Under the pieces are notes generated by a model. That model worked only from the letters and a program-made list of their open reading frames with translations. It ran no database searches and was not told the origin of the DNA. A program made the position numbers and the translations under genes. Shown here piece by piece: positions 14,097 through 24,467 of a DNA stretch of 64,000 nucleotides (positions within the stretch are counted from its first letter, which is position 1; each line of letters begins with the position of its first letter). The stretch comes from Distichodus sexfasciatus (lineage: Eukaryota; Chordata; Actinopteri; Characiformes; Distichodontidae): assembly GCA_032718565.1 (NCBI GenBank), contig JAVGVS010000667.1, forward strand, positions 62,001 through 126,000. Direction: 5' to 3'.

Positions 14097-17000
14097 GGAT
14101 ATTGATAGTGAAGAAGGGATAGATAGATAGATAGAAACTACATCTCAAGCTTCATCTCAACTACATGGAGGTTTGTGCACTAATTAGTTATTTTGTGCCA
14201 AACGAGGCTCGCTGAACTGAACACTGACAACAAGCTGTACTAAGTGGGTCAGTGGGACACACACAAACGCACACATACAAACACACACATGTACAAACAC
14301 ACACACACACACATATATACAAACACACACACACACATGCAAACACACACATATATACAAATATACACACACTCTTTCTGAACAGGCTCTAAAGGTCTCC
14401 AGTGTGTTTGCACAGACTGGAGACCTTTAGAGCCTGTTTAGAAAGACACACACTAACATGCAGATGTAAGAAACGACGACAGCAGGCCTTAATCTAAAAT
14501 AAATAAAGCCACGTACACTTTGTGTGTGTGACTATAGAGGTGAGACTTTCCTCCCAAACTTTACAAACAAGAAAGAGAGATGCTCTAGAGTTTCCTTAAG
14601 CCCTTTTGTCTCTCACTAAATCAATGCCACTGACACATGCCACAAACATTTCTCGTCATTTCCTCAAACACACACACACACACAAATACCTAAAACTGGC
14701 CAACACGCAGCAAAGCCGGACTGACAAAGCGGGTTGAGTTTCAGTTCCTTAGAAGAGGGGAACACTTTCTATGCAAACTTCTCCAGAAATCCACCACTGC
14801 ATTTTCTTACACGCCTTGCTTTATGGAGCTCGTGCTCATGTTAAGAAAGGCCAAAGGTGCCACAGTCTGTCTATATTTTGACGAAAACTGACAGTAAAAC
14901 ACCTGTTTTTTATGCCATTGTATTCATTCAAAATGCTGTTTTTTCAGTGCTATTAGTGACTTGTGGTCAAACACTGCTTTTTACACCATAAAAATTGCTG
15001 TGCCAAGCGTGAGTGCTCTGAGCGCCCGTGTATGCAGACTTGAGCGCACAGACCCCAGATTTAGCTTTGGAAAGTTCCAACGTGTGCTCAGAATTAAGGC
15101 ACAAATATAACACCATAGTATTCTCTGTTACATACATCCACGTGGGGCAATGGTGACTACTGCAAGCAATCATCCAAACCATCAACAAATATTGCTGTAA
15201 ACAGTGCATTTTGCGACACCGCCAAATAAACTAATAGAGTATAATATGAAATGGTAGAGCTTTTAATATTGTCATCCAGGATTAGTTGGCATTGTAAAGC
15301 CTTATGAGCTTTATCCATGTATGCATGGTGCTATACAAATAAAGCTGGAAGAATAAAGTTTAAATAAAGATCCCAAATTTGCACTTAAGATTTGCAGACT
15401 ACCTCAAACATTACTCATATTTACTATAGCATATATGAACTATATTATTTTAACAATGTAGAAGGAAAAGATGAAACATTTTACAAAATGCCTGAAATGC
15501 TTGAGACGATTTATTAGCGATTAGGGTAATAACATGGATCTGTCATGGTTTAAAAATCATTTTAATGGGATTTGAATGAAACTGGCCATCACGTAACAGC
15601 CTTCATCATTATTATTACCATTACTGATATTACATAGAATTACGAGGTAACGGTTTGTAAATTCTAGACTATCGCGCATGCGCAGGAGGCGATAACGAGG
15701 CAGGAGCAGTGTATCGGTGCAGTCCTGATGGAGGCTGATGCATCTTTTGTCTGGCGTTTTCCTGAGCACTTCCAAATGGCGTAAAGTGCTCGGTAAACGT
15801 GGACGACGTCGCGTGGCCTATTTCCCCCTGAAACCACGCGATCTCACAACCGGGGGCTCGTGCAAACGGTCCGCTACAGTCTTTCATTCATATATGCGTG
15901 TTTTCCACACCCAGAGACGAGCCCACGTAACGTAGCCCTCCTCCATAACGGAGACAGACCTGCATGGCACCGGGGCGAGACGGCGACCGGAGAACGGGGA
16001 TTTTTGCGTTTTGCATTCAAAACGAGTTGCTGATATAAAAATGCACACAAATAGCAATAATGCAAACGGGAGGACGATTTTGCAACCGCGATGATGTCGC
16101 GTTTAGGTGCGCGACGAGTGCAACCAGAGCCTTCAATGCATCCTCGTTTACATGAAGAGCGATTGAGACAAAGATGCAAAAAGGAAAAGCATATCCCAAA
16201 CGCCAACGAAATCATGCATTTTGCCGCTCATCAGTTCGTACACGATAGCTATCGATACATCCCTGTATTTGTAAAGAGGCAACGGAGACGAGAAACGCAA
16301 ATAGAGACGAGGCAAGAGGTGGAGCGGCTTCGCGTGTGGAATTTGTGTCAATTTCGCGACCTCTCTGCCTTTAGCGTCACCAGTATTTGCATGTTTGCAT
16401 TTATTATTTAAACTATGCATTGCTGGTTCTCGTGTAAAATTGACTGACAAAATGCTTGGTTACACATCGTTAAACTGCAGTTGAGACAATGATGAAAACA
16501 GGCGCACTTTATAAATGCAACGTTGCATCGACGACTCTCGCGCATAAATTAGCGACAAAATGCATCCTTGTAATGTGTATAAATGTATAAAGTGCAACTG
16601 AGACAACGACGCAAATAGATGCACTTTATATATACAATGATACATTGATGACTCTCGCACATGTGACAAAACGCACAGTTGCATGTATAAAGTGCAATTG
16701 AGACAAAGATGCAAACAGTGGCAATGCAAAAAAAAAAAAACCGTGTGCAATTTCACCATCTCCTTCAACTCCAATTTTTTTTTTTTTTGACATAGTGGCC
16801 CGAATACGAAGTCATAAAAATCAACCACAATAACTATCATTTTTCCCCCAAATAGAGCAATTCTAAAAAAAAATTCAATACTATTGCACGCATTAACACA
16901 CTTACAGAAAATGCAAAAAAAAACGGAATCATGCACCAGATTGGTGAGAGCGCAAGAAGTGGGTCAGTAGAGGAGCGCTAGACACCCACCTGCCTGCGTG

Positions 17001-17305
17001 GTGTCGGTCAGGTCGTAGCTGAGTCCCGGGTACTCTCGCAGCTTCCTGGCGCTCACGTTGAGGATGCCCGAGCAGACGGCGTCCTCCAGTGCGCGCTCCA
17101 GACTCCGCGCCGTGTGCAGCGGCTGCGGCGGAACGGCGCCCGGGTTCCAGTGCGCCACGCTCGGGTAAGGCGAAACCTGCAGAGCCGTCGCGGGCCCGGT
17201 GCCCGAACCCGTAGCCGAACCTGTTACCGATCCCGTAACCGTTCCCGTTCCCGAGCCCGTTACCGCGCCCGCCGCCGCTCCGCCTTGACTCGCCGCCATT
17301 TTCAT
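401..17305 (-). CDS. lrch3: LRCH family protein (leucine-rich repeat and calponin homology), partial, lrch3-like
   Basis: Scaffold protein of the LRCH family; family knowledge links it to DOCK-family exchange factors, septins and the actin cortex. Coding exons seen on the minus strand: 16990-17305 (ATG 17305, or in-frame 17299 with a better Kozak context), 2947-3091, 2220-2346, 2029-2130, 1437-1573, 860-993, about 664-746 and 401-496; the rest lies off the left edge, including the expected C-terminal CH domain. Exon 1 encodes a Gly/Thr/Ala-rich start and LSYDLTDTTQA. The next exons give LRRs (DLSKNRFAEIPPEV, NLYHNCIKAVPEAI, LSNNKLASV, DISCNEVQVLPAQM, LDFSCNKITEIP, ALDNNPLQSPPAQ) and then ICLKGKIHIFKYL. 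The linker ACRVDKKPDSLELP and the spliced MEDFYPSKNHGPDS resemble LRCH3 more than LRCH4 or LRCH1. The adjacent fyttd1 supports this. The exons at 2029-2130 and about 664-746 each need one extra base to keep frame. The intron after 2029 appears to use a GC donor. Confidence 0.9.
2029..2130 (-). other. lrch3: lrch3 LRR exon with a 1-nt frame defect and GC splice donor
   Basis: Acceptor TGCAG precedes GACATCAGCTGTAATG (DISCN). The best coding end is ...TTACCAG followed by GCAATT, so the next exon (AGCTGTCAG...) restores Glu-Leu-Ser-Asp. The upstream exon ends in phase 0 and the downstream exon needs one carried base, so the exon should be 103 nt, but 102 are present. The protein matches the family up to ...AQMGK and again after a shift (IRRS.CLESLP). 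No GT donor lies at the expected place. Both the missing base and the GC donor need confirmation. Confidence 0.6.
2356..2760. repeat. GA-rich polypurine tract
   Basis: About 400 bp in which the plus strand is almost only A and G (GAAAGAAA-type units). It lies in an lrch3 intron between exons 2220-2346 and 2947-3091. Similar blocks occur at 500-600, 1580-1700 and 4610-4890. Confidence 0.85.
2801..2935. repeat. AAT/AAC trinucleotide microsatellite
   Basis: About 130 bp of AAT units with interspersed AAC and AGC, directly beside the lrch3 exon at 2947. The poly-Asn open frame across it is a by-product of the repeat. It lies in the intron immediately after that exon on the gene's own strand. Confidence 0.9.
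3480..4890. repeat. CA-rich minisatellite followed by GA-rich tract
   Basis: From 3480 to about 4605 the sequence is a higher-order array built from CACACATACATCACACA, CATACACACACCACACAT and CATACATACACGTACACA blocks, repeated with small rearrangements. A GA-rich polypurine stretch follows to 4890. Long cysteine/valine open frames here are artefacts of the TGTGTA repeat. Non-coding, within lrch3 intron 1. Confidence 0.95.
5010..5210. promoter_or_regulatory. GC-rich CCAAT/GC-box patch inside lrch3 intron 1
   Basis: A 200-bp GC-rich island in AT-rich surroundings. It holds CAGCCAATCGG, CAGCCAGTGAGA, TGGGCGTGG and GGGGCGGGG motifs, which are NF-Y and Sp/KLF-like sites. No start codon with a convincing reading frame follows on either strand. 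It could be an alternative lrch3 promoter, an enhancer or the relic of a retrocopy promoter. Confidence 0.35.
10735..10905 (+). repeat. tRNA-derived SINE fragment
   Basis: Contains GGTTAGGGAGTTGGCCCTG..ACCGGAAGGTC and ends with a GTACCTCAGTGGTACC-like segment. The same block occurs at 23145-23225 and 36098-36180, so it is a dispersed family. The GGAAGGT..GGTTCAAAT element in the 36.1-kb copy resembles a Pol III B box. Confidence 0.6.
12254..12326 (-). tRNA. tRNA-Met (CAT), elongator type
   Basis: Read on the minus strand, 73 nt. GCCTCGT pairs with ACGGGGC, followed by A at the discriminator position. The anticodon loop is CTCATAA in stem TCAGT/ATCTGA, the variable loop is AGGTC-like, and the T-loop is TTCGAGC. 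It differs from the vertebrate elongator tRNA-Met only at scattered positions. It has no intron. It lies in lrch3 intron 1 in the same orientation as that gene; Pol III would transcribe it on its own. Confidence 0.95.
12720..13340. repeat. Two-copy tandem duplication, about 315 bp unit
   Basis: 12720-13025 and 13040-13335 share AGGATATAT.TCTTAG, GCTAACCACCATGCTAGCAA, CTAATATTTATATAGTT and other blocks in the same order with moderate divergence. The unit is rich in GCTAGC/GCTAAC words. Non-coding. Confidence 0.8.
13985..14130. repeat. Compound GGAG / GGAC / GATA microsatellite
   Basis: Runs of GGAG, then GGAC, then GATA (about 14060-14095 and 14115-14135), one after another. Simple repeat in lrch3 intron 1. 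Confidence 0.9.
14374..14445. ncRNA. Near-perfect 30-bp hairpin, possible small-RNA precursor
   Basis: The left arm 14374-14403 (begins CTTTCTGAACAGGCTC) and the right arm 14416-14445 are inverted copies with one mismatch in 30 pairs, separated by a 12-nt loop (GTGTTTGCACAG). CA repeats flank both sides. RNA from either strand would fold into a stem of miRNA-precursor length. It could equally be a palindromic remnant of a miniature transposon. No known miRNA was recognised. Confidence 0.4.
14880..15225. repeat. Unclassified dispersed repeat, copy 1
   Basis: Shares ordered blocks with 39470-39840: GTGACTTGTGGTCAAAC, TTTGG/TTTGC..GAAAGTTCCA, AAGGCACAAATATAAC, TAGTATTCT, GTGGGGCAATGGTGACTAC-like and CGTAAACGCTTTATTTT-like. 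Divergence is high. No coding capacity, so probably a non-autonomous DNA element or old SINE. Confidence 0.6.
15660..16010. promoter_or_regulatory. CpG-rich patch with NRF1-type site
   Basis: 15673-15684 reads CGCGCATGCGCA, a full match to the palindromic NRF1 consensus. The following 300 bp is rich in CpG and holds several CG-containing palindromes. It is about 1.3 kb downstream of lrch3 exon 1 on the gene's strand. It may be an intragenic regulatory element; no exon was recognised. Confidence 0.35.
16455..16725. repeat. AGACAA/ATGCA tandem repeat, about three units
   Basis: Blocks GAGACAA.GA.GCAAA, AG/TGCACTTTATA, GCA..GA.GACTCTCGC and GACAAAA.GCA recur with a period near 105-115 bp from about 16480 to 16710. 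A related element GAGACAAAGATGCAAAAAGG sits at 16165. Non-coding. Confidence 0.6.
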
Positions 17306-17520
17306 AAGCCCCTATATATTCCGTGCGCTAATAACAAGGGGGCTCCGCCGGCCGCTACGCACACATGCGCAGAAGGAGCGAGGAAGGGACGGAGGGTATG
17401 GAAGATAGGAGGAGGTGTGTGTGTGTGTGTGTGTGCCTGTGAGGGGTGGGGTAGGGGGGTGAGATGGCGAGGGGTGGGGCCAAAGGGGGCGGGGTGGAAG
17501 GGTGAGCAAATATACAATGT
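17306..17520 (-). promoter_or_regulatory. lrch3: lrch3 promoter region
   Basis: CpG-rich sequence directly upstream (right) of the lrch3 start. It contains CCGGCCGC, an ATGCGCAG half-site of NRF1 type near 17367 and a TG repeat. No TATA box is evident. The assignment rests on position and composition. Confidence 0.5.
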
Positions 17521-18282
17521 AAGTAAGTAAGTAGAGCTTTATTGTCATCTCAGCCATACATATGATATACATATGTTATAGGACAATTTTACAGTAATTA
17601 AAAATATACCTATAACCGCAATCACACATTTGTAGCAGCCATAAAAGAGGTAGAAGAGGAAGTTATGTAGTGTTATATTATTCACTGCAGAGCAGGCTGT
17701 GGAGTAGAGAGTATATACAATAAAGAAAAATGTTGAAAAATAAATGGCATTGCTGTATATGTTTAAATAAATAAAATAATACTATAAATTGAATCCCATT
17801 ATAGTGCTTTTTTTACAGTTATTACCTCGTGAATAATCCCTAATAAATAATCATATATGGCCCTCGTGTATGGCATTTTGCAAACGTCACATACTCGGAT
17901 GTCTTTCCCTTTTATATTATTCAGGTATAATTCCTCCATGCTATGGTAAATATGAGGAATTTTCGCGGGATTCTGCGCTGCTGAATGCAGACTCGCTCGT
18001 GGCTTTTCTCTCCTTTGATGTGGGCGCTGGTCTCGCACGTGCAGTGCGGTCGATGCGGCACGAGGAGGCTCTTCCGGGTCAGTTTTACATCGGCTCAAAG
18101 GTGACACCTAGTAGCCGGGAACAGAAGCGCACGACAAATCCCTTTAACTAAAGCTTCGTAGTCTGATTTTGAGCTCGAATTTAGTGTTTAGTATAATTTG
18201 GTTAGTCTTTTAAAACACTGCATTTATATATAAAAAATACCTTAAATGTCTTTTTATGGTTTGTATTTAAAATGTGAGTGAA

Positions 18283-18313
<31 letters not shown>

Positions 18314-19250
18314 TTAATAAGTATATAAGTAAGCAGGTTAGTAAGTGATTAGTTAGCCAGATAAGTAAGAAAGCACGTACCTTATGTTAGTAAGCAAGTA
18401 AATAAGAAAGTTTGTAAAACATTTAAAAGTTCATATTACAAAAGTGAAAAATCACTAAATAGCTATGTAATAGCTATGTAGTAAATTGCTTTAAAAGGGC
18501 ATAACTAAATAGGTAATTGAGAATGTGAGGAGGTACATATGTACATAAGTAGAACAGCACATTAGTAAGTTAATACATAAGTAAGAACATATGTAGGAAA
18601 AGCAACAAAAAAAAGGAAGCAAGTAAGTCAGCTGTAAAGATGGAACATGTGCAAGTGCACACGTAACAAAGTACTTAAGTAAATACGCAAGGACATAAAT
18701 AAGTAGGTAATTAATAAAGTATAGGAAAAGCAAAAAAGGAAGCAAGTAAGTCAACTGTAACGATAAAACATATGAAGTGCACACGTAACAAAGTACTTAA
18801 GTAAATACGTAAGGACATAAATAAGTAGGTAATTAATAAAGTATGTTAGTAAGTAAACCGATAATAAGGACGTAAGTAAAGATCAATTAAGTTCGTATTT
18901 AAGTAGGTATGTATGTGCATTATATAAGTTAAAAAAAAAGTACATTGATAAGTAAATAATAAAATAAGCAAAAGAAGCGAAAGAAGAAAGGGCATATGTA
19001 AATAGGTAATTAAGTATAACATTTATTATGTATGAATATATTATAAGTAGAATAGAAACCTAGTTAGAAGATAGATAAATAAGGATATATGTAAATTGGT
19101 AATTAAGTAGGTAAGTACCTATATATATTAAAAAAGAAAGTAGTAAGGAAATATATAACAGGACAATTAAGAAAATAAGTACGTTAGTACATATGTAAGT
19201 AAGCAAGTACGTTAGTACATATGTAAGGAATGTATTTACACACACATGCG
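17520..19250. repeat. Intergenic stretch with degenerate GTAA/TAAG repeats
   Basis: 17520-17600 holds AGCTTTATTGTCATCTCAGC, a motif common in teleost dispersed repeats. From 18270 to about 19240 the DNA is a very degenerate tetranucleotide array (AAGTAAGT, TACGTTAGTACATATGTAAG) with local higher-order copies, for example 18590-18720 versus 18720-18840. No gene was seen between lrch3 and fyttd1. Confidence 0.75.
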
Positions 19251-19528
19251 TGTCTCTCTTATATTACTCAGGAGACGTGACTTGTTAGAACAGTTTCTAT
19301 TTCCAGCTGCTGTCCCGCCGGTCTGGTTAAACCCCCGGCGCTAGTGGGCTGGGCCGAGGAGCTGAGTTCAGCTCAACATTTGCCCAACTTTCTCACTTTA
19401 CTGACGTGACTACAAGAAGCCTGTCAGCTGATCCCGGGTCAGAACAATCTGCTGCTGCTACTCCTACTTTCCCTTATCGTCTCTTTCACCCGATCGGACG
19501 CAACCGAAACAGGAAAGACCTAAATAAA

Positions 19529-22500
19529 ATGGGGGAAAGCGAGGTGAAGACGGAGTTTGTCGAAGCCATGGAGGAATCTCAAGGGGGCGGCGCGGAGAAA
19601 ATCGACATGTCGCTAGGTTGGTGTGTTGTTTTGATTTTTTTTCCCAGCCAAAAATCCAGAATTTTCTGACGACTCGACGGTTTAAATGTGTTCCCTGGGA
19701 GACTTGAAGACTTCCGCGCCTTCATCTGCTGCGTAAAGACATTCCCGTGAACGCTGTTCAAGCTTTTCCCTTCAGTTAAAACTTGGGTTTATACAACTTG
19801 CTTAAAGCGTGTGTTGTTCATTTTGGACTCTATAATAACCACACGAAGTTTTGCTGACTGCATTAAAACAAACGTGGGATGTCACTTAACGCTTCTTTTC
19901 CTGTCAGTCCAACAATATGGCCGACACCTGTCACAGTCCATTCGCTCCTCAACGTTTACATTTACGCCATTTGGTCTGAGGATCTTCCACAGAGCGATGT
20001 CCTGAGTCCTTTGAGTTCCAACAAGAAAAGCAGTTCTTTACAAGTGTTCACTCTTAAAAGACTTGAAACAACATCTTTACTTCCAACTAAGTTACTTTCA
20101 CTTTCAAACCCTGTCCTAGTACAAATCTAGCATCAAGACAGATCAAGAGAACTGACATAAAAGTTTCCAGTAAAAAAAATGTTTGGGTTTAATTAATTAG
20201 TAAAACAAAAAAGTGCAGTCAGTCAGTAATGTCCTTCTTAATGAAGTGTGTCTTCAAACAGATCATGTTGGAAGACAAGTTTTGTTTGTATAGAGATCTT
20301 CGTTTCAGCATTGAGGAAACTTTTCACTCACAAATTGACATCCAGTTGTCCTACTGACATATTTTTCAGGAAAACACCTGCGCCCAAAATATGACATGCA
20401 GTAAGTTCTGTTGTAGGCAACGCTCTACCCTACAAATGACAGGTCTACAATTTCCTTGGCCATTTTTGTACCAATAAACCCTTTATTTATAGGCAAATAT
20501 CCCACAGATAGTCTGATTGAGGTCCTGTTTGTTTGTGCACCAGATTTGATCTCGCTTGAGTCTGAAACATGCCAAATGTTCTGCACAAACTGCATTTTTC
20601 TAAATAAAGAAGAATTTCCAGAGCATCTTGAGGTTATGACCTCAATTATGATCTTCAACCCATGACTATGGTTCAAACTTTTTTTTAGTTCTGATGTTTG
20701 TGAGCCTATTCCTTGTCTTCAGGTATTGGCCGATACCAAGCATCGATCTGACACCATTGTTTCCTCAGGAAGCTATAAAATGGGGTGTCAGCGTGTATAT
20801 GCTCATTGAGGTTGTTTAGCCAGGTTTCTACCAAACCTGTTTAATCACCCACATTTTTAGAATAAGTCATTGTACGCCCTTGTTTGCAGAGTCACACCCA
20901 CCAAATTTTGATAACGGCTACTAATCACAATTAACAGACAAAGTGTTTAACTCGTTTACAGGGATCCCAGCCTGCAAAAACTCATTTCCAGGAGGTCCCC
21001 CCCCCCCAAAATAAAATAACGTCCGGGGGGGGGTCGCAGTAATACGCAGTGATCCACACATACGCACGTTCTCTCACTCTCTCACTCTGTCAGGTGTGCG
21101 AATTATTTACAGTTCTACAAAGTGCGCGATGCGCACGCTACTGTCTCCCGTGCAGGTTCTTGTTTGCTTGCTCCAGTTTCTGGGATATTTTATTCAATTT
21201 GCGGGCATCAGGGAGACGCTATCAATATGCGGGATCAGGGATCTTGGGATCCCTGCGTTTAATTTTTCCCAAATAACATTGCCTCACTTACGATGGATAA
21301 GAGCTCGAGTGTTAACTAAAAAGGGGATTTGTAGGTTCATAGTCCGAACCTAGAATATGTACGATATAATGATCAGGGAACTAATCAGAAACCATTAATC
21401 CCACCCCCTCCCCAGATGAGATTATCAAGTTGAATCGGAAAGAGCAGAAAGCAAGCGTAGCTGCCAGCAGGGCGAGAAATAAGCGAGTCACCAACAGAAA
21501 CAACGTTCTGAAGAAGCTCAGCCAGACACCACAGCCAAGGAGGGGTCTCAGACGAGGGACTCTGCAGTTCCAGGGTGAGACTCTTTTGATTTAAACTGCT
21601 GTTGCACAATATATCATACTCATAATGATAAACCAGTTGGTTTCCATTGCAGGGCCCAGCAGGACGCGAGGGTTAAGAAGAAGCAGAGCTTCTGGAAGAG
21701 GAGGACCAGGCTTTAGTCCCCTCAACAGGCCGGCTCCCGATACAGAGGTCAGTGCTATTTAGAAGAAAATGCATTATGTTAAAACTTAATTTAATGAACT
21801 AACAATGTAATAGATTAACAGAAACATGGGGGTCTTCGAGGTGTTGAATCTGTAATTTTTTAGCTTAAAACTGCAAAATTCTTTGGTTACAGTCATACAG
21901 TCCATTCACAGTTTATCACATGAGACATTTATATTGTCTGAACTTCTTTCCTCTAACCCATTCTTTTTCGTTAAAGTATAAAACTTAGTCTGTGGTAATT
22001 TGGTTTAACTACAGATGTCGACATAGCTTATGGATCTAGGAACAGTTGTGGACTACAAAGCACTGTTGTAAGTCGCTCTGGATAAGAGCGTCTGCTAAAT
22101 ACTGTAAATGTAAATGTAAATATATTATAATTTGAGTAATTGTTTTCCACTCTTTTAGACAGACGAGCAATTGAGTCAATCCACATCTCCACTGAGAGGA
22201 TCGTTCCGGGGACGGGGAAGAGGGAGAGGAAGAGGAGGTTTTAGTCGGTATAAGAAACCACTTAAAATACTGCCAAAAATTTGTGTTAATGTCATTTTTA
22301 TATATTCACATATAGCGAATTAAAGATTCCTGGTTTTGTTGTTGGTTTGTAGGGGTGCCTTGTCAGCAAGAGGTCAGAGAGCCTCTCAGAGAGGTGGCAG
22401 ACCATTTGTTTTAGACAGAGGAGTATGTATTTTTTAAGGGAATTTTTTTTAGTTTAAATACATTTATAATCATTGTGAATATTCATGTTTTTCTTGCGTT

Positions 22501-23516
22501 TTTGTTGTAGTTTCTAGCGACCAGAGGGACTGCCAAACTGGAAAGGTATCAGAAGATAAGAAGGTATGATATTAATTAAGCTCTAGTCTTGCGCTCTTTC
22601 TCTCTCTTTCTCACTCAATATTACAGTCTACTGCTTCTCTCTCTCAGTCAGAGTCAGAGACCTGCAGAGTCTCCTGGAACAATGCTGACCGTTTCCCTGC
22701 CAAATGCAACACTGGCACAAGCAACACAGTCAGTATTACTGAGTACTCGATTTACTATGTGCTTTGTACTTTTCTGAACAGAAATATTACCGGTGTCTCT
22801 CTCTCTCTTTCAGAGTGAGACCCAGACGGGGTGCTCCAGCGTTTAGGGGCAGATCTTCTGATGCGGCGGCGAGTCAAGAGCCCAGAGGGGTCCCTCTTCG
22901 CTTCAATTACAAGGCAACCTCAAACCAGGTTGGTCCATTTACATTTACTCGTAGCCAGAGTGACAGATACTTCCTAATTACAGAAAGCCTCCATGAAGCA
23001 ACTTGAGATTACGTGTCTTGCTGAAAAACCAACAGTGGATCAAGGCCCATACGCCCGCGGGATTCAAAAACACTTGATTTCATGATCATCAACATGGAAT
23101 TCTCAAGTTGCCACAACAAAACTTTTACAATTCATACGGGGGCAGTTGGTTAGGGAGTTGATCCCGTGATTGTAAGGTCACGGGACTGGCAAAGGTACCA
23201 CTGAGGTACTCATGACCAAGGTACCATCTGTTTTATAACTTTTGTTTTTCAGACAAATGTGTCGCTCAACGACCGTTTCACAAGCCTGAGGTTCAGAGGA
23301 TGGGGTGTTAGAGGAGGGGACAGAGGAGGAAGAGGAAGAGGAGGGAGGGGTCGAGGCAGGGGCAGGGGCAGAGGAGAGATTCGAGGTGGAAGAGGTGGAG
23401 GGGTACGAGGACTGGGCAGAGCGAGAGGAGGAGGAGGAAGAGTCAGAGGTAGAGGAGCCAGAGCGGCATCGACAGGACCCAGAGGACTTTCCTCACGAAC
23501 TGTGGTCCTTCAATAA
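19529..23516 (+). CDS. fyttd1: UAP56-interacting factor (FYTTD1/UIF-like mRNA export adaptor)
   Basis: Nuclear adaptor that, by family knowledge, bridges mRNA to the DEAD-box helicase UAP56/DDX39B and to NXF1 for export. Coding exons: 19529-19616, 21416-21574, 21653-21747, 22159-22247, 22353-22422, 22511-22563, 22648-22728, 22814-22928 and 23253-23516. All junctions are GT-AG and all phases fit, giving 337 residues (human about 318). The N-terminus carries the UAP56-binding motif KIDMSLDEIIKLNRKEQ across the first junction. Arg-rich RGG stretches follow, then SPLNRPAPDTE, MLTVSLPNATLAQ, GVPLRFNY and the conserved VSLNDRFTSL. Beyond that the last exon adds about 75 residues of RGG/RGRGRG not expected in mammalian FYTTD1. 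The start ATG has A at -3 and G at +4. Position beside lrch3 matches human 3q29. The UIF assignment is firm; one-to-one orthology is inferred. Confidence 0.88.
22035..22125 (+). repeat. Teleost SINE 3' tail
   Basis: GTAAGTCGCTCTGGATAAGA and GCGTCTGCTAAAT followed by GTAAATGTAAATGTAAAT, the widespread teleost tRNA-SINE tail. It lies in an fyttd1 intron. An inverted copy is at 60785-60840. Confidence 0.85.
22930..23230 (+). repeat. SINE-like fragments in the last fyttd1 intron
   Basis: 22935-23075 resembles the teleost SINE body in inverted form (TTTACATTTACTCGTAGCCA, GAAGCAACTTGAG, ATTCAAA). 23140-23225 resembles the tRNA-like SINE seen at 10.7 and 36.1 kb (GTTAGGGAGTTGATCCCGTG). Both are non-coding. 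Confidence 0.55.
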
Positions 23517-24071
23517 CGTCTGATGGATGCGACTCACTGGAAGTGCAGCATTTATTCATGGAGAGGGATCCTGTGTAGATCCTACGAAGGCCTAGTGTTC
23601 GCGGGAATTAAAGTCTTTTGGAGGGTAAATTATGTTGTAATATGTGGACTTTGGGTAGATGTAATTGTAGATCCTCATTGACGAGGACGAGTAGAGACTG
23701 CATCGGGGTCATAATTTTCTAAGAACGCCATCCCCTAAATTATTATGAAGTAAATATAGGGGGTGTTTTGTTTGTTATTCAAAGTTTTTAAAGCTAATCT
23801 TTACACCAAAAATCTTGGCTGATCTTGACTGTGCCACAGTAGTTTTGTTTGTTCATAGTATAGCTGTGTACACTTGATTACTTTAACAATTGCACATTCA
23901 AAACTTTAAAATTCTATCAAGTGCCTTACATTTGAATGTAAATATATTTGTATTTGTCACAGTTTGCATTTGGATGTTAGCATTACAGGACATACTACTT
24001 TTTGGAGTTTGGCAAAAAAGTGTAAAATACCCTACACTGTACATTGTTTACAGTCACAGCATTAACCCTTA

Positions 24072-24077
24072 AATAAA
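24072..24077 (+). terminator. fyttd1: Polyadenylation signal of fyttd1
   Basis: AATAAA about 555 bp after the fyttd1 stop codon, in AT-rich 3' UTR-like DNA and before the tRNA cluster. Confidence 0.65.
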
Positions 24078-24253
24078 GTTTGATATTTTATAATCATGTG
24101 AAAAGTGATTGGATCGTCTTTTCTTAAGTTGCATTGTCAAGCTTGATGTTTTCTGAAGCCGTCATAGAGCCATGATGGTCCGTTCTTTCTTCTGAACTCC
24201 AGTTTCTTATTGACTGCAATACATAAGTCTTAAAAAAGCTTGATGTGACCATA

Positions 24254-24327
24254 AGGCACTGCTGGGATTCAAACCCAGGATCTCCTGTTTACTAGACAGG
24301 CGCTTTAACCAACTAAGCCACAGCGCC
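24254..24327 (-). tRNA. tRNA-Thr (AGT)
   Basis: 74 nt with anticodon loop CTAGTAA in stem CCTGT/ACAGG. The acceptor stem GGCGCTG pairs with CAGTGCC. The T-loop reads TTTGAAT, so the conserved C56 is T; function is uncertain. A run of six A on the plus strand (24232-24237) would be a Pol III terminator for this strand. Confidence 0.8.
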
Positions 24328-24467
24328 TTGTGGCGCCTGAAGGCCTGTTTTAGTCCTCAGAGTGGCAGGTGGGTCTGTGGTTGATTTCGCCACGACTAAT
24401 TCTCTATAGAACTATAACATCTCATTCAAGCAACCAAGGAAAACTTAAACCCATTTAGGAAAGCTAC

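Larger units (their letters stand above)
3092..16989 (-). other. lrch3 intron 1 (about 13.9 kb)
   Basis: Intron bounded by a GTGGGT donor just left of 16990 and a TGCAG acceptor just right of 3091; the joined codon (G|AC) gives the conserved QAD of the LRCH family. It contains CA and GA repeats (3480-4890), a GC-rich CCAAT-bearing patch (5010-5210), several CA/TG microsatellites (5690-7370, 8600, 9670, 10230, 11270), tRNA-Met at 12254-12326, a 315-bp tandem duplication (12720-13340), GATA/GGAC/GGAG microsatellites (13985-14130), a long hairpin (14374-14445), an unclassified dispersed repeat (14880-15225), a CpG patch with an NRF1-type site (15660-16010) and an AGACAA-rich tandem repeat (16455-16725). 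I saw no additional coding exon in it. Confidence 0.8.

Noticed and set aside
16964..17305. Assigning the LRR gene to lrch4
   Set aside because: The first exon resembles several LRCH members, but the DKKPDSLELP and MEDFYPSKNHGPDS linkers and the fyttd1 neighbour favour lrch3.
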